A stretch of 64,000 nucleotides of DNA from Luteimonas fraxinea (GCF_021233355.1 NZ_CP089507.1:1178001-1242000); one strand, 5' to 3'; shown: positions 34,014-41,462, numbered from the stretch's first letter. Numbers and translations: made by a program. Notes: generated from the sequence alone by a model not told the origin.

Positions 34014-34262
34014 TTAGCCGCCCTCCCGACGCAGGCATCGCGTCGGTCCATGCCTGCAAGCGTGCAGGCACAAAAAACCCACCAGATTGACGGAGGTGGG
34101 GACCGCTATGAGAGGAGTTTCTACGCTCCTTGGGATCGAGTCTGCTACGGGGCACGCGGTGACGTCAAGGTCAGCTGCGTAGCGATCCGGACGTCTAGCT
34201 GTAGGGCTTGTCCGCGCGCTGAGCGAGCCGAAAAAAACTGAAGCTGACGCGCGGTTCTCCAT
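34014..34262 (-). CDS. possible Ash-like phage immunity-region peptide
   Basis: An 82-residue frame on the minus strand contains SPTARRPDRYAAD, SIPRSVETPLI and SVNLVGFL. I associate this RPDxYAAD / IPRxVxTPL / SxNLxGF pattern with Ash-family reading frames over the immunity RNA of P4-like satellites, where RNA rather than protein may be conserved. The frame spans two hairpins and a T-tract. Recognition is from memory of the motif and needs a database check. Confidence 0.35.
   Translation of the reverse strand: MENRASASVFFGSLSARTSPTARRPDRYAADLDVTACPVADSIPRSVETPLIAVPTSVNLVGFLCLHACRHGPTRCLRREGG
34051..34070. repeat. perfect 8-bp hairpin
   Basis: TGCCTGCA-AGCG-TGCAGGCA forms a perfect stem with a 4-nt loop. 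On the minus strand it directly follows the T-tract of the adjoining hairpin, so the two may form one regulatory RNA structure. Confidence 0.7.
34072..34100 (-). terminator. intrinsic terminator-like hairpin in the island leader
   Basis: On the minus strand CCCACC pairs with GGTGGG across an 11-nt loop and is followed by TTTTTT. It lies inside the candidate Ash-like frame. In P4-type immunity, premature transcription termination in the leader silences the element, so this could be such a site. Confidence 0.6.
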
Positions 34263-34401
34263 GGAAACCGCACTCTGACCCCCGGTTCTTCGGGCGGAAT
34301 CATCGTGCGAAAGATGGGCGCGATCTGATTGATCTGGGCGGCAGCATCGTCATCGGCTAGCTGTCGAACCCACCGAAGGCTGCGCGAGGGTGCGGGGCTG
34401 C

Positions 34402-34908
34402 CTAATGCTCGGGCTCAAGCTGCAGCAGGTCTTTGCATCTCTCTGCGCGCCTCGCCATATCGATGAGGCTGTCCGCCATCGAGCTGAGCCATTGATCATT
34501 CAGTCCGTCGTCCACGCGCAGCGCTTTGACGATCAGCCACGCGTTGTTCTGGTCGCTGACAACGGCGTTGACGAGCGTGCCTATTTCGCCAAGCAGATGC
34601 AGGTGTGGGCGGAACTGGTCGAATTCTGGAGGCCGCCGGAACAGTGTCTTTGGCGGGCGTCGAGCGCGCCAGGAGTCGTCTCGCATGTTGTCTGCCAGCG
34701 CTCGACAGCGGTCGGCGAAAGTGCCGACCGGCTGGCGTAGCGCATGTCGCATTACGTGCCGAAGCGCATCTTGCTGCGCCTTATCGTCGCGGATCTGTGC
34801 TTGACGTTGAAAGTACGGAACGGCGATCGCAGCGATCACCGCGCATGCCCCAATGAACAGTGTGGGCAAGTCCGGGCCGCTCGCCCCGATCGTGATATGA
34901 GCCCCCAT
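34402..34908 (-). CDS. unrecognised membrane-anchored accessory protein
   Basis: The 168-residue protein has one N-terminal membrane helix (LPTLFIGACAVIAAIAVPYF) followed by a charged cytoplasmic helical region (QRQAQIRDDKAQQDALRHVMRHALRQPV...) of about 130 residues with many Arg, His and Asp. No catalytic motif is evident. It lies within the island. The topology is typical of small accessory or prophage proteins, but function cannot be assigned. Confidence 0.55.
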   Translation of the reverse strand: MGAHITIGASGPDLPTLFIGACAVIAAIAVPYFQRQAQIRDDKAQQDALRHVMRHALRQPVGTFADRCRALADNMRDDSWRARRPPKTLFRRPPEFDQFRPHLHLLGEIGTLVNAVVSDQNNAWLIVKALRVDDGLNDQWLSSMADSLIDMARRAERCKDLLQLEPEH

Positions 34909-34973
34909 CTCAGCACCTCCGCGCGTGGAGCCGCAGCATGAAGCGCGGCCGCGCCACCGGCAAACCCGCGGCC

Positions 34974-35363
34974 TTACGGAACAAGCTTCACGATCGCCCA
35001 GCCCGCCGCCAGCTCGAAGGCGGCCTGCGGGTCAGCCACCTTGGCGAACGCATCGCCGCTGCTGACCTCGAACATGCCGTCTGCCGCGAGCTGCACACCG
35101 GCCAGGACACGAGCGGATTCTGGGCCGACCTGATACGCCTCCCAGAGTGACCGGTCGAAGTAGTCGCCGCGAAGCGGATTGCGCCATCCGCGGTCATTGA
35201 AGATCGAATGGCCGAGGGAGGGCATCTCAGCAAGGCCGGCGGGCGGAATCACGCGCGGCTCCTGAGAGCGGCGGAGGGCGGCTTTGGTGGCGTGTCTGGA
35301 GTGCATGCCGGGGATCATCCGCATGCGGGTCGCACATGCTGCGATGCAGTTGGACCGCTTCAC
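34974..35363 (-). CDS. unrecognised accessory protein
   Basis: The frame encodes up to 129 residues, ending FELAAGWAIVKLVP. The central part (GLAEMPSLGHSIFNDRGWRNPLRGDYFDRSLWEAYQVGPE) looks folded; the N-terminal 30 residues are basic. The start is unclear: GTG at 35363, or internal ATGs near 35,305-35,325, none with a strong ribosome site. It is in the same direction as the 34,402 gene, 65 bp away, and divergent from 35,464. Confidence 0.45.
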   Translation of the reverse strand: MKRSNCIAACATRMRMIPGMHSRHATKAALRRSQEPRVIPPAGLAEMPSLGHSIFNDRGWRNPLRGDYFDRSLWEAYQVGPESARVLAGVQLAADGMFEVSSGDAFAKVADPQAAFELAAGWAIVKLVP

Positions 35364-35463
35364 CAGAGGAGTAGGTCGCGCAGTGGCACTGTACGGCTCT
35401 CGCCTGAATCAGTAGGCTCCCGCCGCATCTGATTCCCCGAAACTGCGACGGAGCGCATCTACC

Positions 35464-36393
35464 GTGGAAGGCATGACCCAGTTCCGGATCACCTACGACG
35501 GACCCGCTCTCGCCCGGCACGAGATGGATGCGCGCGAGCTGGCGCCCGCCCTCCTGGCGATGGCTGACTTGTTAGATGCCAGCGTCAAGGCTCTGCACGG
35601 TGATAAAGCGAAGGCGAAGATCAACGTCGTTGGGTCTTTCAAGACGGGCAGCTTCAACGTCGATTTCAATACGATGGTCAGCTTGCTGAAAGTCGCTCGC
35701 GACATGTTCGCTGGGGACACGGCGACAGCGGTCACCCAAGCTGCGGGAATCCTGACGCTGCTCGGCATCATGGGCAAGAAGGGCTACAACGGTTTGGCGC
35801 AGGTGCTGAAGTGGCTGCGCGGCCGGCGTATCACGAGCGTGACCTTGCTCGAGAATGGCCGTGCGGTGATCTTAGTGGATGCGGACCGATTGGAGGTTGA
35901 ACTTCAGGTACTCGCATTGCTGCGCGACGTTGCAGTGCGAGAAGCGTTTCACGAAGTACTCGCACCGCTTGAGCGGCCTGGTATCGATTCGTTCGCGGCA
36001 GGATCCGACGTGGATTTCTCCGTCGTGATCTACGATTCCGAACGGGCCTACTTTTCACCCCCCGCCGGCGAAGACGAGCTGATCCTTGAGGATGAGCGAA
36101 AGATGGCGTTTTCGATTGTCTCCTTGGCGTTCAAGGATGACAACAAATGGCGGTTGTCCGATGGCAACTCCACCATCTCCGCGAAGATCACTGACGCCGA
36201 TTTTCTGGCGGAGGTAAACACCAGTGAGCGTTCTTTCAGCAAGGGCGATGTGCTGGTGTGCCGGGTCAAAGTTACGCAGTGGCAATCGGAGTCAGGTGCG
36301 AAAACAGACTACGAAGTGATCGAGGTTCTAGAGCATCGCAAGGGTGCAAGACAGATCAGCATTCCGGGCCTCGACGGGCGCACGGAGCGCTAG
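35464..36393 (+). CDS. unrecognised 309-residue accessory protein
   Basis: The N-terminal half starts with a beta-strand and helices (FRITYDGPALARHEMDAREL, ALLAMADLLDASVKALHGD, INVVGSFKTGSFNVDFNTMVSLLKVARDMF) and has a mildly hydrophobic stretch (AAGILTLLGIMGKKGYNGL). The C-terminal half is beta-rich and acidic (FSVVIYDSERAYF, EDELILEDERKMAFSIVSLAF). GTG at 35464 has a GGAG site 10 bp upstream; ATG at 35473 is the alternative. It is the largest island gene and codon use is less GC-biased than neighbours. No family is recognised. Confidence 0.7.
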   Translation: MEGMTQFRITYDGPALARHEMDARELAPALLAMADLLDASVKALHGDKAKAKINVVGSFKTGSFNVDFNTMVSLLKVARDMFAGDTATAVTQAAGILTLLGIMGKKGYNGLAQVLKWLRGRRITSVTLLENGRAVILVDADRLEVELQVLALLRDVAVREAFHEVLAPLERPGIDSFAAGSDVDFSVVIYDSERAYFSPPAGEDELILEDERKMAFSIVSLAFKDDNKWRLSDGNSTISAKITDADFLAEVNTSERSFSKGDVLVCRVKVTQWQSESGAKTDYEVIEVLEHRKGARQISIPGLDGRTER

Positions 36394-36590
36394 TCGAAAG
36401 GCAACAGTGTGCGCTGGGACTAGACCTGCGAAGCAACTGGGACAGCGTGAAGCTGCGGCGCGCGCATCAGGCGGGCCTAGCGCCCTCTCGTCGCGCGTAT
36501 TCCTCAGAAGGGATCCCCACCACAAGCGCTGCGCAAGGGAATCAGCTTCCTTCAGGGCCGGCAGCGGTTTGGGTCAGCTCTGGAAACCCA

Positions 36591-37055
36591 TCACTCGATA
36601 GCGGCAGCGGCGTTGAATCCCGTCTGAGACAGCCTGTAGGTGCCGCGGAAGTTGCCGCTTATGTGGTAGTTCACTAGCTGTTGTCCGTACAGAGAGTGCA
36701 GCGCGGCCTTGATCTGGAGCGGCGTGTATTGCCCGTCTCGGGAAAGCTCGCCCGTGATGGAATCTTCGTCGAGCTCTGCTGTCGCTCTCGACAAGAAGAT
36801 CAGCACGATCTGCTCCGCTGGACTAAAGCGAGTTGCCAAAGGTGCGGGAGCTACGCGGTTGACGCTGGTCGCGCTCCAGAGGCGATATCCGAGGTAAGCG
36901 GCAGCGCCGATTGCAGAGATGAGCGACCAAGCGGGAACGGGCGCCGTCAGGCTCGAGATAGCCGCCGGGAAGACTGTCGGGAAGTAGGTGTCGACCAGCT
37001 TGCCCAGGATCAGGGCACCGAAAGTCGGTACAATCCAAACGAAGAACCTGCGCAT
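36591..37055 (-). CDS. two-helix membrane protein with C-terminal winged-helix-like domain
   Basis: The 154-residue protein has two membrane helices (MRRFFVWIVPTFGALILGKL and AWSLISAIGAAAYLGYRLW) and a cytoplasmic C-terminal half with a helix-turn-helix rhythm: SPAEQIVLIFLSRATAELDEDSITGELSRDGQYTPLQIKAALHSLYGQQLVNYH...YRLSQTGFNAA. It could be a membrane-tethered DNA-binding or protein-interaction module. It is the last island gene before the tRNA fragment. ATG at 37070 would add five residues. Confidence 0.6.
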   Translation of the reverse strand: MRRFFVWIVPTFGALILGKLVDTYFPTVFPAAISSLTAPVPAWSLISAIGAAAYLGYRLWSATSVNRVAPAPLATRFSPAEQIVLIFLSRATAELDEDSITGELSRDGQYTPLQIKAALHSLYGQQLVNYHISGNFRGTYRLSQTGFNAAAAIE

Positions 37056-37130
37056 GTCGCGTCCCTGCACTTAGCCTGCTTACGAAGATGCCGGCACGAG
37101 GCCGGCATCGCGGAAAACGCTAGTTTCACG

Positions 37131-37179
37131 GTGGGCGGTACAGGGATTGAACCTGTGACCCTTGCCGTGTGAAAGCAAA
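37131..37179 (-). pseudogene. 3' fragment of tRNA-Val(CAC), probable att scar
   Basis: Read on the minus strand, the segment starts in the anticodon stem, has a CAC anticodon (TTTCACAC GGCAAGG), a complete T-arm (ACAGG-TTCAATC-CCTGT) and an acceptor 3' strand ACCGCCC-ACC. The D-arm and 5' acceptor strand are missing because nrdJb's coding end lies there. Such 3' tRNA segments are left by tyrosine-recombinase elements. The intact partner gene is not in the window. Confidence 0.75.
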
Positions 37180-37189
37180 GGCCTGGACC

Positions 37190-37972
37190 TCACCCACACT
37201 TCGAATACCCACAATTCAAACACGTCGCGCACCCGTCCATCAGCACCAGCGCCTTCGTACTGCACTTGTGGCACATGGTTGCGGACGGCGGGAAGCTCGC
37301 GCCGTCGCCGGTGATTTCGATGTCTTCGGGGTGATCGTCGGCACTGCTGGGCGCGCGCGGCGCGCTGCTTACGTCACTGTTTTTTTTTGAGCCTTCGCGC
37401 TGGGCGATCTGCTTGCGCTTCTCGGCGATCAGGGCTTTCTGTGCCTCACTCATTTCCGGGTCGTGCATCATCCCGATGGACTTCAGATGGTCCTCGACGA
37501 TCATGCCGAGCTCGGCGACCAGCGATGGCATGTACACGCCACCGGCCTTGAAGTAGCCGCCCTTCGGGTCGAACACGGCGCGCATTTCCTCGACGAGGAA
37601 GGTCACGTCGCCGCCCTTGCGGAACACGGCGGACATGATGCGCGTCAGCGCGACGATCCACTGGAAGTGGTCCATCGACTTGGAGTTGATGAAGATCTCG
37701 AACGGGCGACGCTGCTCGTGCTCGGAGCCGGCGTTGAGCACGATGTCGTTGATCGTCACGTACATGGCGTGTTCGACCAGCGGGGATTTGATCTTGTAGG
37801 TGCTGCCGATCAGGACGTCCGGGCGCTCGATGCGCTCGTGCATGTGGATGACATCGGCCTTGGGCAGTTCCGCCTCGACGATCTCGCGCGGGACGGACGT
37901 GCCCTCGACGGGCTTGTCTTCCGGTTTGACGACGGCGTATCCGGTGATCTTGCGGTCGATCTTGACGGCCAT
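37190..37972 (-). CDS. nrdJb: class II ribonucleotide reductase, C-terminal subunit NrdJb
   Basis: The 260-residue protein matches the smaller half of split adenosylcobalamin-dependent reductases: an N-terminal region (YKIKSPLVEHAMYVTINDIVLNAG, RRPFEIFINSKSMDHFQWIVALTRIMSAVFRKGGD) and a C-terminal Cys tail CHKCSTKALVLMDGCATCLNCGYSKCG-type, which re-reduces the active site. A run of nine A in the coding strand (37,380-37,388) encodes the linker KKN before this tail. Together with NrdJa it converts ribonucleotides to deoxyribonucleotides without oxygen dependence. Confidence 0.88.
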   Translation of the reverse strand: MAVKIDRKITGYAVVKPEDKPVEGTSVPREIVEAELPKADVIHMHERIERPDVLIGSTYKIKSPLVEHAMYVTINDIVLNAGSEHEQRRPFEIFINSKSMDHFQWIVALTRIMSAVFRKGGDVTFLVEEMRAVFDPKGGYFKAGGVYMPSLVAELGMIVEDHLKSIGMMHDPEMSEAQKALIAEKRKQIAQREGSKKNSDVSSAPRAPSSADDHPEDIEITGDGASFPPSATMCHKCSTKALVLMDGCATCLNCGYSKCG

Positions 37973-38040
37973 GGCGGGTGTCCTGGGTGGGGCTGTGCTG
38001 GTGTTTTGGTGTGCGCGGGTTTGGGACTCGGCGGGCTGCG

Positions 38041-38085
38041 GCCCTCACCCCAACCCCTCTCCCAGAGGGAGAGGGGCTTTGAAGC
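38041..38085 (+). repeat. CTCACCCCAACCCCTCTCCC repeat, copy 1
   Basis: This intergenic unit reads CCTCACCCCAACCCCTCTCC then a CC(C)AGAGGGAGAGGGG arm and CTTTGAAGC; it contains a CCCTCTCCC/GGGAGAGGG hairpin. A near-identical copy follows 75 bp later and an inverted copy lies at 61,142. It sits between nrdJb and the histone-like gene. Confidence 0.85.
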
Positions 38086-38115
38086 TGGGTGGGTGGAGAT
38101 CGGGATGTCGTCCTT

Positions 38116-38159
38116 CCCTCACCCCAACCCCTCTCCCGGAGGGAGAGGGGCTTTAAAGC
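38116..38159 (+). repeat. CTCACCCCAACCCCTCTCCC repeat, copy 2
   Basis: It is in direct orientation to the copy at 38,041, differing at only a few bases (CCGGAGGG in the loop, CTTTAAAGC at the end). The tandem pair with a 30-bp spacer suggests duplication of a palindromic intergenic element. Confidence 0.85.
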
Positions 38160-38164
38160 GACCG

Positions 38165-38185
38165 CGCGCTCTTATCGAGAGCGCG
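38165..38185 (-). terminator. hairpin downstream of the histone-like gene
   Basis: CGCGCTCT and AGAGCGCG form a perfect 8-bp stem with a 5-nt loop, 17 bp beyond the stop of the histone-like gene. There is no clear U-tract. Confidence 0.45.
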
Positions 38186-38202
38186 GCTTTGAAGCGGGTG
38201 GA

Positions 38203-38898
38203 TCAGGCCTTCTTCGACGCGCGCTTGGTGGCGCCCTTCTTGGCGGCGACCGAACGCTTGGCGGTCTTGACGGTCTTCTTGGCGACGCCCTTGCGGGCGG
38301 CGACGCTGCGCTTGGCGGTCGCGGTCTTGGCGGCGGCCTTCTTGGCGACCTTCTTCACCGCTTTCTTGACGGTCTTCTTGGTCGCGTTGACCTTGCGGGT
38401 GGCCGCGGCCTTCTTGGCGGCGGTCTTGCGGGTCGCCGACTTCTTGGTGGCGGCCTTCTTCGCCGGTGCCTTCTTGGCGACCGACTTCTTGGCGACTGCC
38501 TTCTTGGCCGGAGCCTTCTTCGCGGTGGCCTTCTTCGCAGTCGTCTTCTTGGCGGTCTTCTTGGTGGCCTTCTTCGCGGTGGTCTTGCCGGCGCCCTTGC
38601 GCTTGAGCGCGGCGATCTCGGACGACGCGGCGGTCTTGGCAGCGGCCAGCTTCTTCTTCACCGCGGTCACGCGCTTGCTCACGGCCTTGCTCGCCGTTTC
38701 GGCACGCTTGGTCGCGGCCTTGCGCACCTTGGTGACGCGCTTGGTGACGGTCTTCTCTGCATCCTGCGCGCTCTTCTTCGCGGATTTCGCGACAGCGTTC
38801 GCGCGCTTTTTGACTTCTGCGACGATTTCCTTCGCCTTCTCGGCGACGTCTTCGGCGGCGTGCGTCAGGGTGTCTGCAACCCCGTTTCCGTTACTCAT
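38203..38898 (-). CDS. histone H1-like / AlgP-type lysine-rich protein
   Basis: The 231-residue protein has an N-terminal coiled-coil-like helix (DTLTHAAEDVAEKAKEIVAEVKKRANAVAKS) and a C-terminal two-thirds made of KKA/KKT/KAPAKK repeats, like bacterial H1-type proteins (AlgP, HctB). It should bind DNA non-specifically by charge. It lies between the two halves of the split ribonucleotide reductase on the same strand, an unusual position. The start at 38898 is chosen because the repeat protein has a polar MSNGNGV start with open sequence only beyond. Confidence 0.85.
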   Translation of the reverse strand: MSNGNGVADTLTHAAEDVAEKAKEIVAEVKKRANAVAKSAKKSAQDAEKTVTKRVTKVRKAATKRAETASKAVSKRVTAVKKKLAAAKTAASSEIAALKRKGAGKTTAKKATKKTAKKTTAKKATAKKAPAKKAVAKKSVAKKAPAKKAATKKSATRKTAAKKAAATRKVNATKKTVKKAVKKVAKKAAAKTATAKRSVAARKGVAKKTVKTAKRSVAAKKGATKRASKKA

Positions 38899-39066
38899 TA
38901 TCGGTGTCCTCGTCAGTGATCTTTCACGGAGCACTTCGTCCGCGGCGGAAATGTAGCGCGAAGCCGGTGCACAGGGGAGCAGCAATTGCGGTTACGACGG
39001 TGATGCGACTGCAAAGCGTGTTGCCGTTTCTGCGCCGGCGTTGCCGCCGACGCGTCGCGGCACTGC

Positions 39067-41217
39067 TCAGAACTTGCCGTAATACCCTTCCTTCAGCGCG
39101 TCGAACAGATTGGCGGCGGTATGCATTTCGCCGTCGTATTCGATCTGTTCGTTGCCCGCGACCTCCAGCACTTCGCCGCCTTCCAGCTCGAAGCGATAGG
39201 TGGTGGCAGCGAGATCCGCTTCCTTGACCAGCACGCCCTGGAACGCGGCGGGGTTGAAGCGGAACGTGGTGCAGCCCTTGAGGCCCTGCTGGTGCGCGTA
39301 GCGGTAGATGTCTTTGAAATCCTCGTACGGGTAATCCGTCGGGACGTTCGCGGTCTTGGAGATCGAGCTGTCCACCCAGATCTGCGCGGCGGCCTGCACG
39401 TCGACATGCGCCTTGGGGGTGATGTCGTCGGCAGCGATGAAGTAATCCGGCAGCTGCGCGTCGGGTTCGTCCGAATACGGCATGGCCTTCGGATTGACGA
39501 GTTCGCGGTAGGCCAGCAGCTCGAACGAGAAGACGTCCACCTTCTCTTTGGACTTCTTGCCTTCGCGGATCACGTTGCGGCTGTAGTGATGCGCGAACGA
39601 CGGCTCGATGCCGTTGGAGGCGTTGTTGGCCAGCGACAGCGAGATGGTGCCCGTCGGCGCGATCGAGCTGTGGTGGGTGAAGCGCGCGCCGGCCTCGGCC
39701 AGTTGGTCGACGAGATCGGGCGCGACCTCGGCGATCTTCTGCATGTAGCGCGAGTACTTGGCGTGCAGCACCTTGCCGGGAATTTCCTGGCCGAGCTTCC
39801 AGCCGTCCTTCGCCATTTCCGGGCGCTTGCGCAGCATGGCGGCGGTAACTTCGAAGCGCTCTTCCATGATCGGCGCCGGGCCTTTTTCCTGCGCCAGGGT
39901 CAGACCCGTTTCCCAGCCGGCGACGGCCATCTCGCGCGCGATCCGCTCGGTGAACTCGCAGGAATCTGGCTCGCCGTACTTCATCTGCAGCATGGTCACG
40001 GTGCTGCCGAGACCGAGGAAGCCCATGCCGTGGCGACGCTTGCGCATGATCTCGTCGCGTTGCTTCTGCAGCGGCAAGCCGTTGACCTCGACCACGTTGT
40101 CGAGCATGCGGGTGAACACACGCACGACTTCCTTGTATTCCTCCCAGTCGAAGCGCGCGCGCTCGGTGAAGGGCTCGCGCACGAACTTGGTGAGGTTGAC
40201 CGAACCGAGCAGGCAAGCGCCGTAAGGCGGCAGCGGCTGCTCGCCGCAGGGATTGGTCGCGCGGATGGTCTCGCACCACCAGTTGTTGTTCATCTCGTTG
40301 ACGCGGTCGATGAGGATGAAACCCGGCTCGGCGTAGTCGTACGTCGAGACCATGATCATGTCCCACAGATGCCGCGCGCGGACCTTGCCGTAGACCTTGC
40401 AGGCGACGAGGCCGTCGTCGCGGGACACGTAGCCCTTGGTCTGCGGCCATTCGCGCCAGATCACCTGCTCGACATCGGCAAGATCGAAATCGCCGGCTTC
40501 CTTCTCGTTGATCGGAAACACCAGCGGCCAGTCGGCGTCGGTGTCGACCGCTTCCATGAAACCGTCGGTAATCAGCAGCGAGAGATTGAACTGGCGCAGG
40601 CGACCGTCTTCGCGCTTGGCGCGGATGAAATCGCGCACGTCGGGATGGCTGACGTCGAAGGTACCCATCTGCGCGCCGCGGCGACCGCCGGCGGAACTGA
40701 CGGTGAAACACATCTTGTCGTAGATATCCATGAAGGACATCGGGCCGGAGGTGTACGCGCCGGCGCCGGCGACGAACGCGCCCTTGGGCCGCAGCGTGGA
40801 GAACTCGTAGCCGATGCCGCAACCGGCCTTCAGCGTGAGACCGGCCTCATGGACCTTCTCGAGGATGCCGTCCATCGAATCGACGATCGTGCCCGACACG
40901 GTGCAGTTGATCGTGCTGGTCGCGGGCTTGTGTTCGAGCGCGCCGGCGTTGGAGGTGATGCGGCCGGCGGGAATCGCACCGCGGCGCAGCGCCCACAGGA
41001 AGCGCTCGTGCCAGTGGCGCTGCTTCTCGACGGTGGTCTCGGCTTCGGCGAGCGCTTTCGCCACGCGCTGGTAGGTGCCGTCGATGTCGGCATCCACGGC
41101 CACGCCCTGCTTGGTCTTGAGGCGGTACTTCTTGTCCCAGATGTCGTCCGACGCGGGCTGCATCGGAATTTCGGGACCGGGATCGGACTTCACCGCCGCG
41201 AGGCGAACCGTGCTCAT
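39067..41217 (-). CDS. nrdJa: class II (adenosylcobalamin-dependent) ribonucleotide reductase, catalytic subunit NrdJa
   Basis: The 716-residue catalytic half has the expected residues: C105 in ATSTINCTVSG (redox Cys), N322/C324/E326 in TNPCGEQPLPPYGACLLGSVNL (thiyl radical Cys and catalytic Asn/Glu), an SAGGRRGAQMG substrate loop and HHSSIAPTGTISL. It ends without the redox Cys tail, which is provided by NrdJb. The split layout is known from Pseudomonas and Xanthomonas. The upstream region holds a candidate NrdR box at 41,479. Confidence 0.93.
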   Translation of the reverse strand: MSTVRLAAVKSDPGPEIPMQPASDDIWDKKYRLKTKQGVAVDADIDGTYQRVAKALAEAETTVEKQRHWHERFLWALRRGAIPAGRITSNAGALEHKPATSTINCTVSGTIVDSMDGILEKVHEAGLTLKAGCGIGYEFSTLRPKGAFVAGAGAYTSGPMSFMDIYDKMCFTVSSAGGRRGAQMGTFDVSHPDVRDFIRAKREDGRLRQFNLSLLITDGFMEAVDTDADWPLVFPINEKEAGDFDLADVEQVIWREWPQTKGYVSRDDGLVACKVYGKVRARHLWDMIMVSTYDYAEPGFILIDRVNEMNNNWWCETIRATNPCGEQPLPPYGACLLGSVNLTKFVREPFTERARFDWEEYKEVVRVFTRMLDNVVEVNGLPLQKQRDEIMRKRRHGMGFLGLGSTVTMLQMKYGEPDSCEFTERIAREMAVAGWETGLTLAQEKGPAPIMEERFEVTAAMLRKRPEMAKDGWKLGQEIPGKVLHAKYSRYMQKIAEVAPDLVDQLAEAGARFTHHSSIAPTGTISLSLANNASNGIEPSFAHHYSRNVIREGKKSKEKVDVFSFELLAYRELVNPKAMPYSDEPDAQLPDYFIAADDITPKAHVDVQAAAQIWVDSSISKTANVPTDYPYEDFKDIYRYAHQQGLKGCTTFRFNPAAFQGVLVKEADLAATTYRFELEGGEVLEVAGNEQIEYDGEMHTAANLFDALKEGYYGKF

Positions 41218-41446
41218 GCTGCTGTGCGCTCCTGGAATCGCGCCGGTGTGGACCGGTCGCCTGTCGTGTACGTGTTGCGGACGCGAGCGGACCGTCGGCG
41301 CATCAGGCGCCGTCGATCCGTGCGGAATTCAAAAGAATGATGCGGGTGCAGGCACAGGGCCGGTTGCGGCCTGGGGCCGTCTTCTCCGTGACGTTCGAAC
41401 CCATCGCGTGCATCCCCTTTGCTGCGAAGTGTCGCTGACCGTTGAA

Positions 41447-41462
41447 AGCCCCACGTGTTGGG
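41447..41462 (-). promoter_or_regulatory. weak second NrdR-like element
   Basis: On the minus strand CCCAACACGTGGGG echoes 10 of 15 bases of the stronger box (CCCAATATGTAGTGG read on the plus strand) and is centred about 32 bp from it, matching the paired-box spacing usual for NrdR. Its match to the consensus alone is poor. Confidence 0.3.

Larger units (their letters stand above)
33907..34401. other. 495-bp region at the left edge of the island
   Basis: This stretch holds the presumed left junction of the accessory island, two hairpins at 34,051-34,100 and a possible short reading frame at 34,014-34,262 on the minus strand. No conventional gene is supported between 34,263 and 34,401. Confidence 0.45.
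33960..37180. mobile_element. putative remnant of an integrated element
   Basis: Genes here use visibly more A/T-ending codons than their neighbours, none belongs to a core family, and the right edge carries a tRNA-Val 3' fragment. The gene on the right (nrdJb) and those on the left look chromosomal. No integrase, transposase or conjugation gene is present, so it is a remnant or a small satellite that has lost mobility. The left boundary is only approximate. Confidence 0.55.

Noticed and set aside
34050..34241. 63-codon plus-strand frame at the island's left edge
   Set aside because: It has no ribosome site and overlaps the hairpins; the minus-strand reading fits the terminator orientation better.
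35464..36393. Toxin-antitoxin or restriction function for the island genes
   Set aside because: No nuclease, methylase, PIN, HEPN or RHH motif could be seen; assigning such a role would be guesswork.
37131..37179. tmRNA 3' end
   Set aside because: The T-arm and acceptor fit tRNA-Val(CAC), an anticodon loop is visible, and no tag-peptide or tmRNA 5' half is found nearby.
38041..38159. Possible CRISPR-like direct repeats
   Set aside because: There are only two copies, with a hairpin inside each and a single short spacer, plus an inverted copy at 61 kb; this is an intergenic repeat, not an array.
38089..38919. Leu/Gly-rich 276-codon frame opposite the histone-like gene
   Set aside because: It is the antisense of KKA repeats, which automatically gives Leu/Gly/Arg repeats; no start context or homology.
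39121..41340. 739-codon open frame on the plus strand opposite nrdJa
   Set aside because: It mirrors the high-GC codon structure of nrdJa, has no family signature, and nrdJa's catalytic motifs prove the minus-strand gene.
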